DNA of 10,059 nt. Source: a bacterium. GTDB taxonomy: Bacteria; Hinthialibacterota; Hinthialibacteria; OLB16. A program made the translations under genes and the position numbers. The notes under the pieces were generated by a model. It was not told the DNA's origin. It worked only from the letters and a program-made list of their open reading frames with translations, and searched no databases. Below, one piece after another: positions 1-6,836 of this stretch. The DNA is taken from positions 1 through 10,059 of the forward strand of contig JAJVIK010000031.1 of assembly GCA_022072055.1 (NCBI GenBank), given 5' to 3'. How positions within the stretch are numbered: position 1 is the first letter of the stretch; every line of letters starts with the position of its first letter.

Positions 1-865
1 TGCCGGGGGTACTGAGCGATTGCCGAAACGCGCGCTCCAGGTCCACGCCCCAGATCTCGCGATCCCCGCGCGCCGTCTCCACGCGCACGAAATAGGACAT
101 CGGCTGCTTTGGATCATGCCCATAGGGTGCAGCGCCATGGTCGACCAGACGGCCCACGATCAGGTCGCTGGCCTGAGGGCGCGGCGCGGCCGCGCCCCCG
201 GACTCTGTGGCCCTTTCGGCGGGCCGCGGCTCGGAGGGCACCGCAACGGCTTCAGGCGCCCCTGGATTGCGCCGCGCCGCGAGCGAGCGAGCCAGCCGCT
301 CGCGCTCGAAGTCAGTGGGCTGATAGCCACGGACCTCCAGTCCCGCGAGGCTGGCCGCGAACCAGGCTTCCTTCTTGAAGAATTCCGTGCCGCCAACCGT
401 GACCGGACCCTTACCGTTCTCACGCGCGATCGCCACCATGCTCTGGATGACGACGGAGTTCTCCGAGCGCGTGGTCAGGCGATTGCTGTCGTGCGTGAAC
501 GCTTCGGTGCCGTCCGGGAAATGGAACTTGTTGCCGATCTGGATGAAGCGCTCCTGGACGGAGTCGGGCACGCGCAGCTGGCGCGGGGCCTCTTTCGTCG
601 CCTGCGCTGCGGCACCCGCTGGGGCCCGCCCTTCCTTGCGACTCCTGTCGTCTTCCTGCTCGCGTCCCGACTTGGTGGGAAGACTGATGGTGTTCTGCGG
701 GCGCCCCGCCCCTTCGGTCGGCGTGAGCGCGATGAAGTTGTCGTCGTCTTTGGTGCCGGCGGCCGGTCCAGTCGGCGGCGCGACCGGCTGCGACGGCTTG
801 CGGCCCGCTTTGGCGCGCTTGCTGTCCGAGGGAGAACCGGAGGAACTGGAAGGCGTCTTGGGCAT
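1..865 (-). CDS. LPD7-like / KfrB-like domain protein of a conjugative element (3' end cut by window edge)
   Basis: This frame starts at the ATG at 865 and stays open for 288 codons to the left edge, so the C-terminus is missing. Residues 1-95 are low complexity, rich in Ser, Pro, Ala and Lys, and probably disordered. Residues about 98-195 resemble the LPD7 domain of large polyvalent and relaxase-associated proteins: VPDSVQERFIQIGNKFHFPD (99-118), then LTTRSENS and, further on, KKEAWFAASLAGLEVRGY. After an Ala/Pro linker, residues about 236-284 carry VGRLVDHGAAPYGHDPKQ and IWGVDLERAF, resembling the KfrB-type module often found behind LPD7. LPD7 occurs widely in conjugative-element proteins, including C-terminal parts of relaxases; its biochemical role is not established. 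No relaxase domain precedes LPD7 here. The missing part could hold a primase, peptidase or other domain. The gene starts 9 bp after the VirD4 stop, so it is co-expressed with the coupling protein. I am fairly sure of LPD7, less of the KfrB name, and do not know the function. Confidence 0.75.
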   Translation of the reverse strand, partial: MPKTPSSSSGSPSDSKRAKAGRKPSQPVAPPTGPAAGTKDDDNFIALTPTEGAGRPQNTISLPTKSGREQEDDRSRKEGRAPAGAAAQATKEAPRQLRVPDSVQERFIQIGNKFHFPDGTEAFTHDSNRLTTRSENSVVIQSMVAIARENGKGPVTVGGTEFFKKEAWFAASLAGLEVRGYQPTDFERERLARSLAARRNPGAPEAVAVPSEPRPAERATESGGAAAPRPQASDLIVGRLVDHGAAPYGHDPKQPMSYFVRVETARGDREIWGVDLERAFRQSLSTPG

Positions 866-872
866 TGATCGG

Positions 873-876
873 TCCT
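873..876 (-). promoter_or_regulatory. Shine-Dalgarno for the LPD7-like gene, overlapping the VirD4 stop codon
   Basis: AGGA lies 7 nt before the ATG at 865 and shares bases with the TAG stop of the VirD4 gene. It supports this start and suggests that ribosomes finishing VirD4 reinitiate on the next gene. A second AGGAG at 881-885 is about 15 nt away, too far to be the main site. Confidence 0.55.
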
Positions 877-2866
877 AGCGCTCCTGAAGCGCGGAGAGAA
901 AGGATTCAACGGCGGAATCGAGTTCCTGGGTGGTCAGTCGCTCGCCTTCGGGCTTCTGGGGCAGCTCCACTCCGCTCAGATCGACGTCGAAGTCCTCCAG
1001 CTTCATCTCGTCGATTCGCTCGATGTCCTGCGGCGTGGCGCGACGACTTCGGCGGCGCGGCGGACGCTGCGGCTGAGGCGTCGAGTCGATGCTAATGGAG
1101 CCCACCTCGCCGCCGGACTCCGCCGGCAGGGGCTGCACCGGCACGGGCGGCGGCGGCACCTTCATCCCAGGTGCGGCTTGTCGCGGTGGCGGACTGATGA
1201 GCCGCTTGAACCGACGCTCGCGGAAGTACCGGATCTTCGTGCAGCGGATCGGCCGGATGCCCTCGTAGAACACGATGGCCTGATCCGCGCGCATGGCCTG
1301 CACTTCCTGCGGCAGCATCAGCGAGCGGCGCTGCTCGCTGACGTTGACGCTCGGCGGACGGTGCGCCCGGCTGAACAGGTCGAAACCCGGTTTGGAAACG
1401 GATTGGGTCTTCACCGTGATCGTCCCCAGCTCCTCGGAGATCTCGCGTGCGTCGCTGTACTCGTCGGCACCAAATACTACGCGTGCAGCCAGATTTCGGA
1501 GGATGGTTTCCGCGGCATTTTGCCCATAAACCTCACGCAACTGGGACCGTGCCTGGATCACGAGTACCACCCGGATGTTGTAGCCACCCATCAATCCGAT
1601 GGCCTCGGCAATGATCGGGATGCGCCCGAGCGAGGTGAACTCATCGAGCAGGAACATCACGTGGTAGACGAGCGCCGGGTTGTGCTCGGGCAGCTGGCGC
1701 GTCTGCAACGCAATCGCCTGCTGGAAGAACAGCGAGAGCACCGGCCGGAGACGGTGCAGGTCCTCCGGCAGAACCCCGACGTAGATGCTGATGCGCTTGG
1801 AGCGAAGCTCGCGCAGATCGAAGTCGTTCGCCGATGTGGCCCAGTCCAGGATCGGGTTCAACCACAGGTCCAGCCGCGAGGTGAAGGTCTTGCGGATGCT
1901 GGAGGCCGTGACCGGCGCAAGGTCGATCACATCGCAGAGCGCCCGGACGCACTCGGGTGACAGCGGATACCTGCCGCTGCCGCGTCCCTCGATCAGCCGC
2001 TTCCAGTGGGCTCCGAAACCCTCGTCGTCCGAGGCCATACCCTGCCGCAGGATCTCGCCGATCGTTCGCGGGAGTCCTGGCGTCTCGAACACGTAGAGCC
2101 CGATGCCGAGGAACAGCGTGCGCGCCGAGGCGGACCAGAACGGATCGACGCCCGGCGACTCCTGGTAGAGCATGTCGGCGATGCGCTGCAGGCCGTTGAT
2201 GCGCAGCGCCGGGTCGTCGGGGATATAGCCCAGTGGATTCCAGCGGGCCGTGTTGCGGGTTTCGGAGAACGGCGCGAAGAGGTAGACCGCATGGCCGCTT
2301 CGGGCACGATGGCCGGCGGTGATCGTGTAGTTCTCGTGCTTGGGGTCCACGCAGATCAGCGAGTCCGGCCACTCGAACAGGTTCGGGATCACGATGCCGG
2401 CGCCCTTGCCGCTGCGGGAGCGGGCAATCACCGCCACGCCCTGCTGTCCGGGCAGTCGCAACAACCGCCGGCCCACGCGAGCCAGGATGATGCCCACGGG
2501 CGAAAAGAGCCCTGCCTCTCGCGCCTCCCCACGCGTCGAGAATCGGGCACTGCCGTGCAGCGGCCGCGCGCGGGGCCTCAGCGCGAGGATCACGGGAAGC
2601 ATGACCAGCGCGAGACCTGCACCGGAGCTGACCCAGAGCTTGCGGCGGATGTCGCTGCGCTCGCCGAAGTAGTAGCCGTAACGCGCAACCGTCAACGGTG
2701 TCGCCGTCTTCGGGTCGTTATGCACCCACTGCAGGAACAGGAATCCTGCCAGGTACTGCGCGGCTAGCACGACTCCCGCAAACAAAAGGAGAGCCTTGCA
2801 TGCCAGCGCGACCCAGCGGTTCCTAACGCGCGGCCGCCAGCGTGCGGTGCTTGCGGTCGGGGTCAT
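875..2866 (-). CDS. virD4: VirD4/TraG-family type IV coupling protein
   Basis: A 663-residue coupling ATPase that recruits the relaxase-DNA complex and feeds it to the secretion channel at the inner membrane. Two N-terminal membrane segments (about 19-46 and 77-97) are the usual VirD4 layout. The nucleotide-binding core follows: P-loop VIARSRSGKGAGIVIPNL (146-163), then ICVDPKHENYTITAGHR (171-187), Walker B VMFLLDEFTSLGR (403-415), and VLVIQARSQLREVYG (434-448), which contains the conserved sensor Gln. The P-loop has ARSRSGKG where many relatives have APTRSGKG; the essential Gly-Lys is kept. Residues about 555-663 extend past the core and are proline-rich, then Arg-rich, then acidic. The start at 2866 has a good AGGAAA site; a further-upstream in-frame ATG at 2923 lies deeper inside the VirB11 gene and adds 19 unrelated residues. 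The first 44 bp overlap the end of the VirB11 gene. Confidence 0.95.
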   Translation of the reverse strand: MTPTASTARWRPRVRNRWVALACKALLLFAGVVLAAQYLAGFLFLQWVHNDPKTATPLTVARYGYYFGERSDIRRKLWVSSGAGLALVMLPVILALRPRARPLHGSARFSTRGEAREAGLFSPVGIILARVGRRLLRLPGQQGVAVIARSRSGKGAGIVIPNLFEWPDSLICVDPKHENYTITAGHRARSGHAVYLFAPFSETRNTARWNPLGYIPDDPALRINGLQRIADMLYQESPGVDPFWSASARTLFLGIGLYVFETPGLPRTIGEILRQGMASDDEGFGAHWKRLIEGRGSGRYPLSPECVRALCDVIDLAPVTASSIRKTFTSRLDLWLNPILDWATSANDFDLRELRSKRISIYVGVLPEDLHRLRPVLSLFFQQAIALQTRQLPEHNPALVYHVMFLLDEFTSLGRIPIIAEAIGLMGGYNIRVVLVIQARSQLREVYGQNAAETILRNLAARVVFGADEYSDAREISEELGTITVKTQSVSKPGFDLFSRAHRPPSVNVSEQRRSLMLPQEVQAMRADQAIVFYEGIRPIRCTKIRYFRERRFKRLISPPPRQAAPGMKVPPPPVPVQPLPAESGGEVGSISIDSTPQPQRPPRRRSRRATPQDIERIDEMKLEDFDVDLSGVELPQKPEGERLTTQELDSAVESFLSALQER

Positions 2867-3929
2867 ACCAGATTTCCTGAATGCAACGCTGCCGGTGCTC
2901 AACGCCGAACTGCACGACCACATCGATCAGCAGATACAGCAGGTGCTTGATCTCCTCGCGCGCCAGCTCCTGGCCGGCGCGGCTTTGCTTCACGAGCAGC
3001 ACCAGCTGCTCGAACGCGAGTTCAGCACTCGCGGCATGGATGCTGGTGATGGAACCCGGGTGTCCGGAGTTCACGTTGCGCAGATAGTCGAACGCCTCCT
3101 CGCCGCGCAGCTCGGCGAGCAGGATTCGATCCGGCTTCATTCGTAGGCAGCTTTCCAGCAGCTGCTTCGGACTCACGCGCGCGAGGCCCTGATCGTCCTT
3201 GGAATAGAACAGCCGCACGTGGTTGTCGTGACGATCCAGTACCAGCTCCTTGGCGTCCTCGATGGTGATCAATCGCTCGTCGGCAGGAATCTCGCGGATC
3301 AACGCCTTGGTGAATGTGGTCTTTCCGGACCCCGTGGGACCTGAGACAAGGATGTTCCGGCGGCGCTCGACGGCGAGGCGCAGGAATGCCTGGTAGTCAC
3401 GGGCTTCCAGCAGTCGCAGCAGTTCCGCTTCGGTCTCGTCCGGGCCGGTCGCAGCACGTCGGGTTGAACGAAACAGTCCGCGCTGCTCCAGCTCCTCGAG
3501 CGTCCAGACCTCATCGGCCGGCCGGCGGATCGTGATCGCCACCGTTCCCGGCGTCGTCGCGGGCGGCAGCACGATCTGGATGCGTTCGCCGCCCGGCAAG
3601 GCTGCCGACAGCAGCGGAGATTCGGCATCGACGCGCTGCCGCGTGGAATTGGCCACCAGCTTCGCGAGCGAGCTGCACCACTCGAACGTCGCGAACGCGA
3701 GCGGCACGCAGCGCCAGCCGGCGCGCGTTTCGATGTACGCCTCGCCGGGCCGGTTGATGCAGATCTCGGTGACTTCGCGGTCGGTGAGTATCGGACGCAG
3801 CGCGCGGAGCGTCAGGTCGAGCGCCGAGGATTCCGCCACGGCCGGTGGTCGCGTGAAACCAGACGACGCCGCAGCAGCGACCGGGTCCGGTACGAGCACG
3901 GGCCTAACGACTGGCTGGTCGAAGCTCAT
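2823..3929 (-). CDS. virB11: VirB11 hexameric secretion ATPase
   Basis: A 368-residue traffic ATPase of the GspE/VirB11 family. It forms cytoplasmic hexamers under the channel and switches the machine between pilus building and substrate transfer, working with VirB4 and VirD4. The N-terminal domain covers about residues 35-160. The C-terminal RecA-like domain has Walker A SGPTGSGKTTF (196-206), an Asp box LITIEDAKELVL (220-231), Walker B RILLAELRGEEAFDYLR (268-284) and a His box GHPGSITSIHA (289-299). All expected catalytic motifs look intact and the length is typical. The ATG at 3929 follows GGAG by 5 nt and overlaps the end of the VirB10 gene by 26 bp; an upstream in-frame ATG at 3980 would extend it deeper into VirB10 without an obvious family-like sequence. 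Its own 3' end overlaps the VirD4 gene by 44 bp. Confidence 0.97.
   Translation of the reverse strand: MSFDQPVVRPVLVPDPVAAAASSGFTRPPAVAESSALDLTLRALRPILTDREVTEICINRPGEAYIETRAGWRCVPLAFATFEWCSSLAKLVANSTRQRVDAESPLLSAALPGGERIQIVLPPATTPGTVAITIRRPADEVWTLEELEQRGLFRSTRRAATGPDETEAELLRLLEARDYQAFLRLAVERRRNILVSGPTGSGKTTFTKALIREIPADERLITIEDAKELVLDRHDNHVRLFYSKDDQGLARVSPKQLLESCLRMKPDRILLAELRGEEAFDYLRNVNSGHPGSITSIHAASAELAFEQLVLLVKQSRAGQELAREEIKHLLYLLIDVVVQFGVEHRQRCIQEIWYDPDRKHRTLAAAR
2873..2878 (-). promoter_or_regulatory. Shine-Dalgarno of virD4 inside the virB11 coding region
   Basis: AGGAAA lies 6 nt before the ATG at 2866 and within the last codons of virB11. It decides the VirD4 start in favour of 2866 rather than the in-frame ATG at 2923, and makes translation of the two ATPase genes likely to be linked. 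Confidence 0.6.
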
Positions 3930-5103
3930 ACACGCTCCGGAAGTCCAGATCCCGCGCCACCAGCACCTGGATGCGATCACCCTGCGGCTTCACGACGGTC
4001 GGGGGAATGTTGATCGTCGAGCGCAGGATCTCGGTCATGATGTCTCTAGACCCGGACGGGTCCACGACGACCGTCGAACCGTTCCCGCGCTGCGAGGCCA
4101 CCTCCGCCTGGATGGCGCCGTCGATCACGCTCACCAGGATCGCCGCACCAAACCGCTCCATGAAGTGACGGTCGACCTGGCCCGGCAGCCCCGCCCGCCC
4201 GAGCTCGTCCGTGCCCGGAGAGGCCAGCGGAACGACGACGCCCTTGGAGGTGCGCGCCTCGGTCCACAGCACGTACACCCGCGCCGAACCCTGCCGAACC
4301 TGACCACGGGTCTCCCCGACGAGCTTGGTGCCCCGCTCCAGCAGCACGACGCTCCCGTCCGCGCTGAACGCATCGGTCGCCAGAATGCAGGTCGTCATGC
4401 CTGGCAGGGTCGAGTCGAGCGCCGTCTCCAGCGTGCAGTCGAGAAACGCGCCCTTGGGCAGCAGCATCCGCCGGGTCGGCAGGACCTGGGCCTGGACGGC
4501 CGGCGTCACACTGGGGCGCAGCAGCGCATCGAGATCCCCCACGGGTGCAGGACCCTCGGCGCCGGTGTTACCGACGGCCTCGGCGTCCACGGCAGCCGCA
4601 GTCCGATCCGCACTGGTAACGAACGCCCTTCCCGACAACTGCCTTTCGAGCCGCAGGTCCCGCGGCTCCTGTACGGGCGGGGCATAGCCAGGCGCCCGGG
4701 CGGCTGGTGGATCTTCCGCCGGCCGCAGCCACGCTTCGGGGATGTCCTCCGGCGGAGGTTCCTCGGGTGCGTCACCGAGCACGTTCTGGACGAGCGCCGG
4801 TGGGTCCACCCGCCCGAGCGGACGCAGGTTGATCTCCCCTTCCGCCTTGCTCTTGGCCGACGATTCCGCCGCGGTCCGCGCAGCGGTGCGCGAGGTCATA
4901 ACCTTGCCGTAGTACCAGCCGAGCAGCCCAAGTCCGATTGCCGCCATGAGCCCAAAGGCCAGCAGATTACTGACCCTCGACTGCAAGGACGGCGGCCGCT
5001 GCACGGCACTCGCGGCACGCTCTCCCTCGACCCCGGCTTCGTTGGCTACCGAATCCGGAGGCGGTTCGGCGGGCGGCTGGCGGAAGCGATCGAGCAGGCT
5101 CAT
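3904..5103 (-). CDS. virB10: VirB10 core-complex protein spanning both membranes
   Basis: A 399-residue TrbI/VirB10 protein that links inner and outer membranes and forms the inner layer and outer-membrane cap of the core complex with VirB7 and VirB9. It has a short cytoplasmic N-terminus, one membrane helix (about 45-66, LLAFGLMAAIGLGLLGWYYG), a proline-rich periplasmic region (about 95-205, with PEEPPPEDIPEAW) and a C-terminal beta-barrel domain (about 208-396). The barrel carries the family signatures LPKGAFLDCTLETALDSTLP (215-234), DGSVVLLERGTKLVGE (249-264), an antenna-helix segment FMERFGAAILVSVIDGAI (314-331) and IPPTVVKPQGDRIQVLVARD (366-385). Cys223 and Cys239 are candidates for an intramolecular disulfide. 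The ATG at 5103 overlaps the VirB9 stop as ATGA, behind an AAGGGGG site. Length and domain order are normal for the family. Confidence 0.96.
   Translation of the reverse strand: MSLLDRFRQPPAEPPPDSVANEAGVEGERAASAVQRPPSLQSRVSNLLAFGLMAAIGLGLLGWYYGKVMTSRTAARTAAESSAKSKAEGEINLRPLGRVDPPALVQNVLGDAPEEPPPEDIPEAWLRPAEDPPAARAPGYAPPVQEPRDLRLERQLSGRAFVTSADRTAAAVDAEAVGNTGAEGPAPVGDLDALLRPSVTPAVQAQVLPTRRMLLPKGAFLDCTLETALDSTLPGMTTCILATDAFSADGSVVLLERGTKLVGETRGQVRQGSARVYVLWTEARTSKGVVVPLASPGTDELGRAGLPGQVDRHFMERFGAAILVSVIDGAIQAEVASQRGNGSTVVVDPSGSRDIMTEILRSTINIPPTVVKPQGDRIQVLVARDLDFRSVYELRPASR
3935..3938 (-). promoter_or_regulatory. Shine-Dalgarno of virB11 inside virB10
   Basis: GGAG lies 5 nt before the ATG at 3929 and within the last virB10 codons. 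It supports the 3929 start over the in-frame ATG at 3980 and fits coupled translation of the two genes. Confidence 0.5.
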
Positions 5104-5918
5104 GGCCGCGCCCCCTTCACGTCGCGCTCGATCTGCGGCGACACCGTGCCGGAATCCAGCCGCAGTCCCGCGCCCGCATATCCCTTGTTGACGATGCAGC
5201 CTGTCAGCTTGCCCCGCCGCAGCACGAACCTGGAAGCCACGCGATGGATCACCACATCGCCGGCATCCATCGAGAAGTTCAGCAGCGATTCCGAACCGTC
5301 CTCGTTGCGCACGAAGATCGCCGGGATCTCGGACCGGTCGCCGAACGTGATCCGCGTATGCACACCGTCGTCGGAAGTCGCCACCGGCTGCAGACTGCGA
5401 TTGCCGCAGTACCAGTAGTCGCGATTTCGGGGCCGCGCGGCATCCGCCGCGGCCAGGTCGCGATCAACCTTCGCCTGCGGGTCGTCCCCGTTGGCGGCTC
5501 GCACCGGGGGATAGGTGAACCGAACGGCATACATGACCTCATCGGTCAGCCGATTCGGCGCGCGCGCAGCAACGGTGTAGTCGAAGCGATAGGCGCGCCG
5601 GTCGGTGAACACGACGAGGTTGGTGGACACGATGGCTGCGCGCGGCTTCAGCAGGACCGAGCTGCTGTGCGCATCCACGGTCACGCCCTCCAGGTCGCCA
5701 CCGCCGGTTCCGGCGAACCGCTCGCCCTCCTCGAAGATCAGCTCCACCGCGTAGCCCACGAACCCGTAGAGCTTGTAGACCTGATCGGGGTTGTAGGCGG
5801 CGGTGCGCACACGCGCGTCCACCTGCCCTCGCACTGGAATCGTTTCTGCCCGCGCGTCCGGCCCTGCCAGAAGGCACGACAGCAGCGCCGCGCCGGCCCA
5901 CGCGCACACGGACTTCAC
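5100..5918 (-). CDS. virB9: VirB9 outer-membrane core-complex protein
   Basis: A 272-residue TrbG/VirB9 (CagX-like) protein. A Sec signal peptide covers residues 1-24, with likely cleavage after GPDARA, and the mature periplasmic protein joins VirB7 and VirB10 in the outer-membrane ring. Family features include YNPDQVYKLYGFVGYAVEL (42-60), the aromatic segment AYRFDYTVAARAPN (109-122), the linker into the C-terminal domain with YWYCGN (168-173), and the C-terminal beta sandwich with DGVHTRITFGD (184-194), FVLRRGKLTGCIVN (231-244) and GLRLDSGT (251-258). Cys241 lies where a disulfide to VirB7 is plausible. The start is a GTG at 5918 overlapping the VirB8 stop as GTGA, preceded by GGGAG. The start is well supported because the signal peptide begins immediately. 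Confidence 0.95.
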   Translation of the reverse strand: MKSVCAWAGAALLSCLLAGPDARAETIPVRGQVDARVRTAAYNPDQVYKLYGFVGYAVELIFEEGERFAGTGGGDLEGVTVDAHSSSVLLKPRAAIVSTNLVVFTDRRAYRFDYTVAARAPNRLTDEVMYAVRFTYPPVRAANGDDPQAKVDRDLAAADAARPRNRDYWYCGNRSLQPVATSDDGVHTRITFGDRSEIPAIFVRNEDGSESLLNFSMDAGDVVIHRVASRFVLRRGKLTGCIVNKGYAGAGLRLDSGTVSPQIERDVKGARP

Positions 5919-6655
5919 GGCGCGCTCCCGGCCGTCCCCGTCGTGGCGGTTGGCGGATTCGCGGGCTCCGGCTGCGTCGCCTCCGCCTCGGTCCGGATGT
6001 CGACGATCTTGAATCCCAGGGGATTCCAGCGGCGCATCTTCGGGTCCTTCGACGGAGCACCGTAGACGTACTGGACTGTCGCGATCCAGTAGCTGCGCTG
6101 CTCGTTGCCGTTGCCCGTGCGCAGCGCCTTTACGTAGCGGACCTGCGCCAGATCCTCCGTGCCACTGCCGCGCTTGAAGAACGTGATCGAACTGACCTGC
6201 ACGCGCACGCTGGAGCCATCCTTGTGGCGGTTCAGCGGCGACTCCGGATTGCTACGGTCCCACAGCGTCATCCATTCCTGATGGCGCGCCGGCCCGTGGA
6301 AACTCGAACACTCCTCGTAGTCGCTCTCGGCCGTCGAGAAGTTGAAGCGCTCGCACACCGTCAGGTAGTGGTCGAGGAAGTATCGGGTGACGACTTCCGG
6401 CATCGTCGCCTGACCGGCAAACACCGGCACTACATCCACGATGCCCGTGGCGTTGTCGACGCGGATGACAAACGGGTCCACGCGCTTCAGCGGCATCAGC
6501 AACACCAGCGCGCAGATCGCCGCCAACGCGAGCACGCAGGCGCCGACTGCCACGCGCCAGGCCATGCGCACACTGCGCTCGCTTGCTGCCACGCGATCCG
6601 CGTCCCACGATGCGGCCTCCGCGAAATACGCCTGCAGGGCGGCGTCGCGCTTCAT
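5915..6655 (-). CDS. virB8: VirB8 inner-membrane assembly protein
   Basis: A 246-residue VirB8 protein: a bitopic inner-membrane assembly factor whose periplasmic NTF2-like domain contacts VirB9, VirB10 and others. A short cytoplasmic N-terminus is followed by one membrane helix (about 32-54, ending LALAAICALVLLMPLK), the typical entry into the periplasm VDPFVIRVDNATGIVDVVPV (59-78), and the globular domain with VVTRYFLDHYLTVCERFN (88-105). The conserved RRWNPLGFKIVDIR segment (208-221) contains the NPxG motif characteristic of VirB8 dimers. A Pro/Ala/Thr-rich tail of about 25 residues follows. The ATG at 6655 overlaps the VirB7 stop as ATGA, and the stop overlaps the VirB9 GTG. Length and architecture are standard. 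Confidence 0.96.
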   Translation of the reverse strand: MKRDAALQAYFAEAASWDADRVAASERSVRMAWRVAVGACVLALAAICALVLLMPLKRVDPFVIRVDNATGIVDVVPVFAGQATMPEVVTRYFLDHYLTVCERFNFSTAESDYEECSSFHGPARHQEWMTLWDRSNPESPLNRHKDGSSVRVQVSSITFFKRGSGTEDLAQVRYVKALRTGNGNEQRSYWIATVQYVYGAPSKDPKMRRWNPLGFKIVDIRTEAEATQPEPANPPTATTGTAGSAP

Positions 6656-6831
6656 GGGGTCTTCTCAATTGCCGGAGTGGCTGCAACCGGCGCAGCCACC
6701 GGCGCGGGTGCGTTGATCGGTCGCAACCTGCCGTCGCAGTCGACCCTCCGCGCCTGCGTGCTGCATCCAGCCATGAGTCCTGCCGTAACGGCGGTCAGTA
6801 CCAGCGCGACTGTTGCCTTTGTCCTTGGCAT
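6652..6831 (-). CDS. virB7: VirB7-like outer-membrane lipoprotein
   Basis: A 59-residue lipoprotein between VirB6 and VirB8, the usual place of VirB7 (TraN of pKM101). It has a short signal peptide with lipobox LMAGC (19-23) giving lipidated Cys23, then QARRVDCDGRLRPINAP (26-42) and an Ala/Pro-rich tail. Small size, lipobox and the RPIN segment fit VirB7, which anchors VirB9 to the outer membrane. Cys32 could form the VirB7-VirB9 disulfide known from Agrobacterium. I chose the ATG at 6831, preceded by GGTGA at 5 nt. A GTG at 6840 overlapping the VirB6 stop (GTGA) would add three residues and is a real alternative, since neighbouring genes use that overlap. Position and lipobox carry the call; the sequence is too short for more. 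Confidence 0.85.
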   Translation of the reverse strand: MPRTKATVALVLTAVTAGLMAGCSTQARRVDCDGRLRPINAPAPVAAPVAATPAIEKTP

Positions 6832-6836
6832 CGCGA

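Noticed and set aside
20-868. 282-codon plus-strand frame at the left edge
   Set aside because: The minus-strand frame over the same bases encodes recognisable LPD7-like and WGVDL motifs and follows virD4 with a ribosome-binding site; the plus-strand product is Arg-rich and matches nothing known to me.
866-874. Possible terminator or promoter between virD4 and the LPD7-like gene
   Set aside because: The gap is only 9 bp and holds no hairpin or T-run; it holds just part of a ribosome-binding site.
3532-5418. 628-codon open frame on the plus strand opposite virB11, virB10 and virB9
   Set aside because: It is a codon-bias shadow in GC-rich DNA: it runs antisense to three clearly recognisable genes, crosses their junctions, and its product is rich in Arg, His and Gly with no recognisable domain.
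6652-6831. VirB7 of the Xanthomonas bacteria-killing type with an extra N0 domain
   Set aside because: The protein is only 59 residues and ends in an Ala/Pro tail, with no room for a folded extra domain. With an entry-exclusion gene nearby, conjugation is the better reading.
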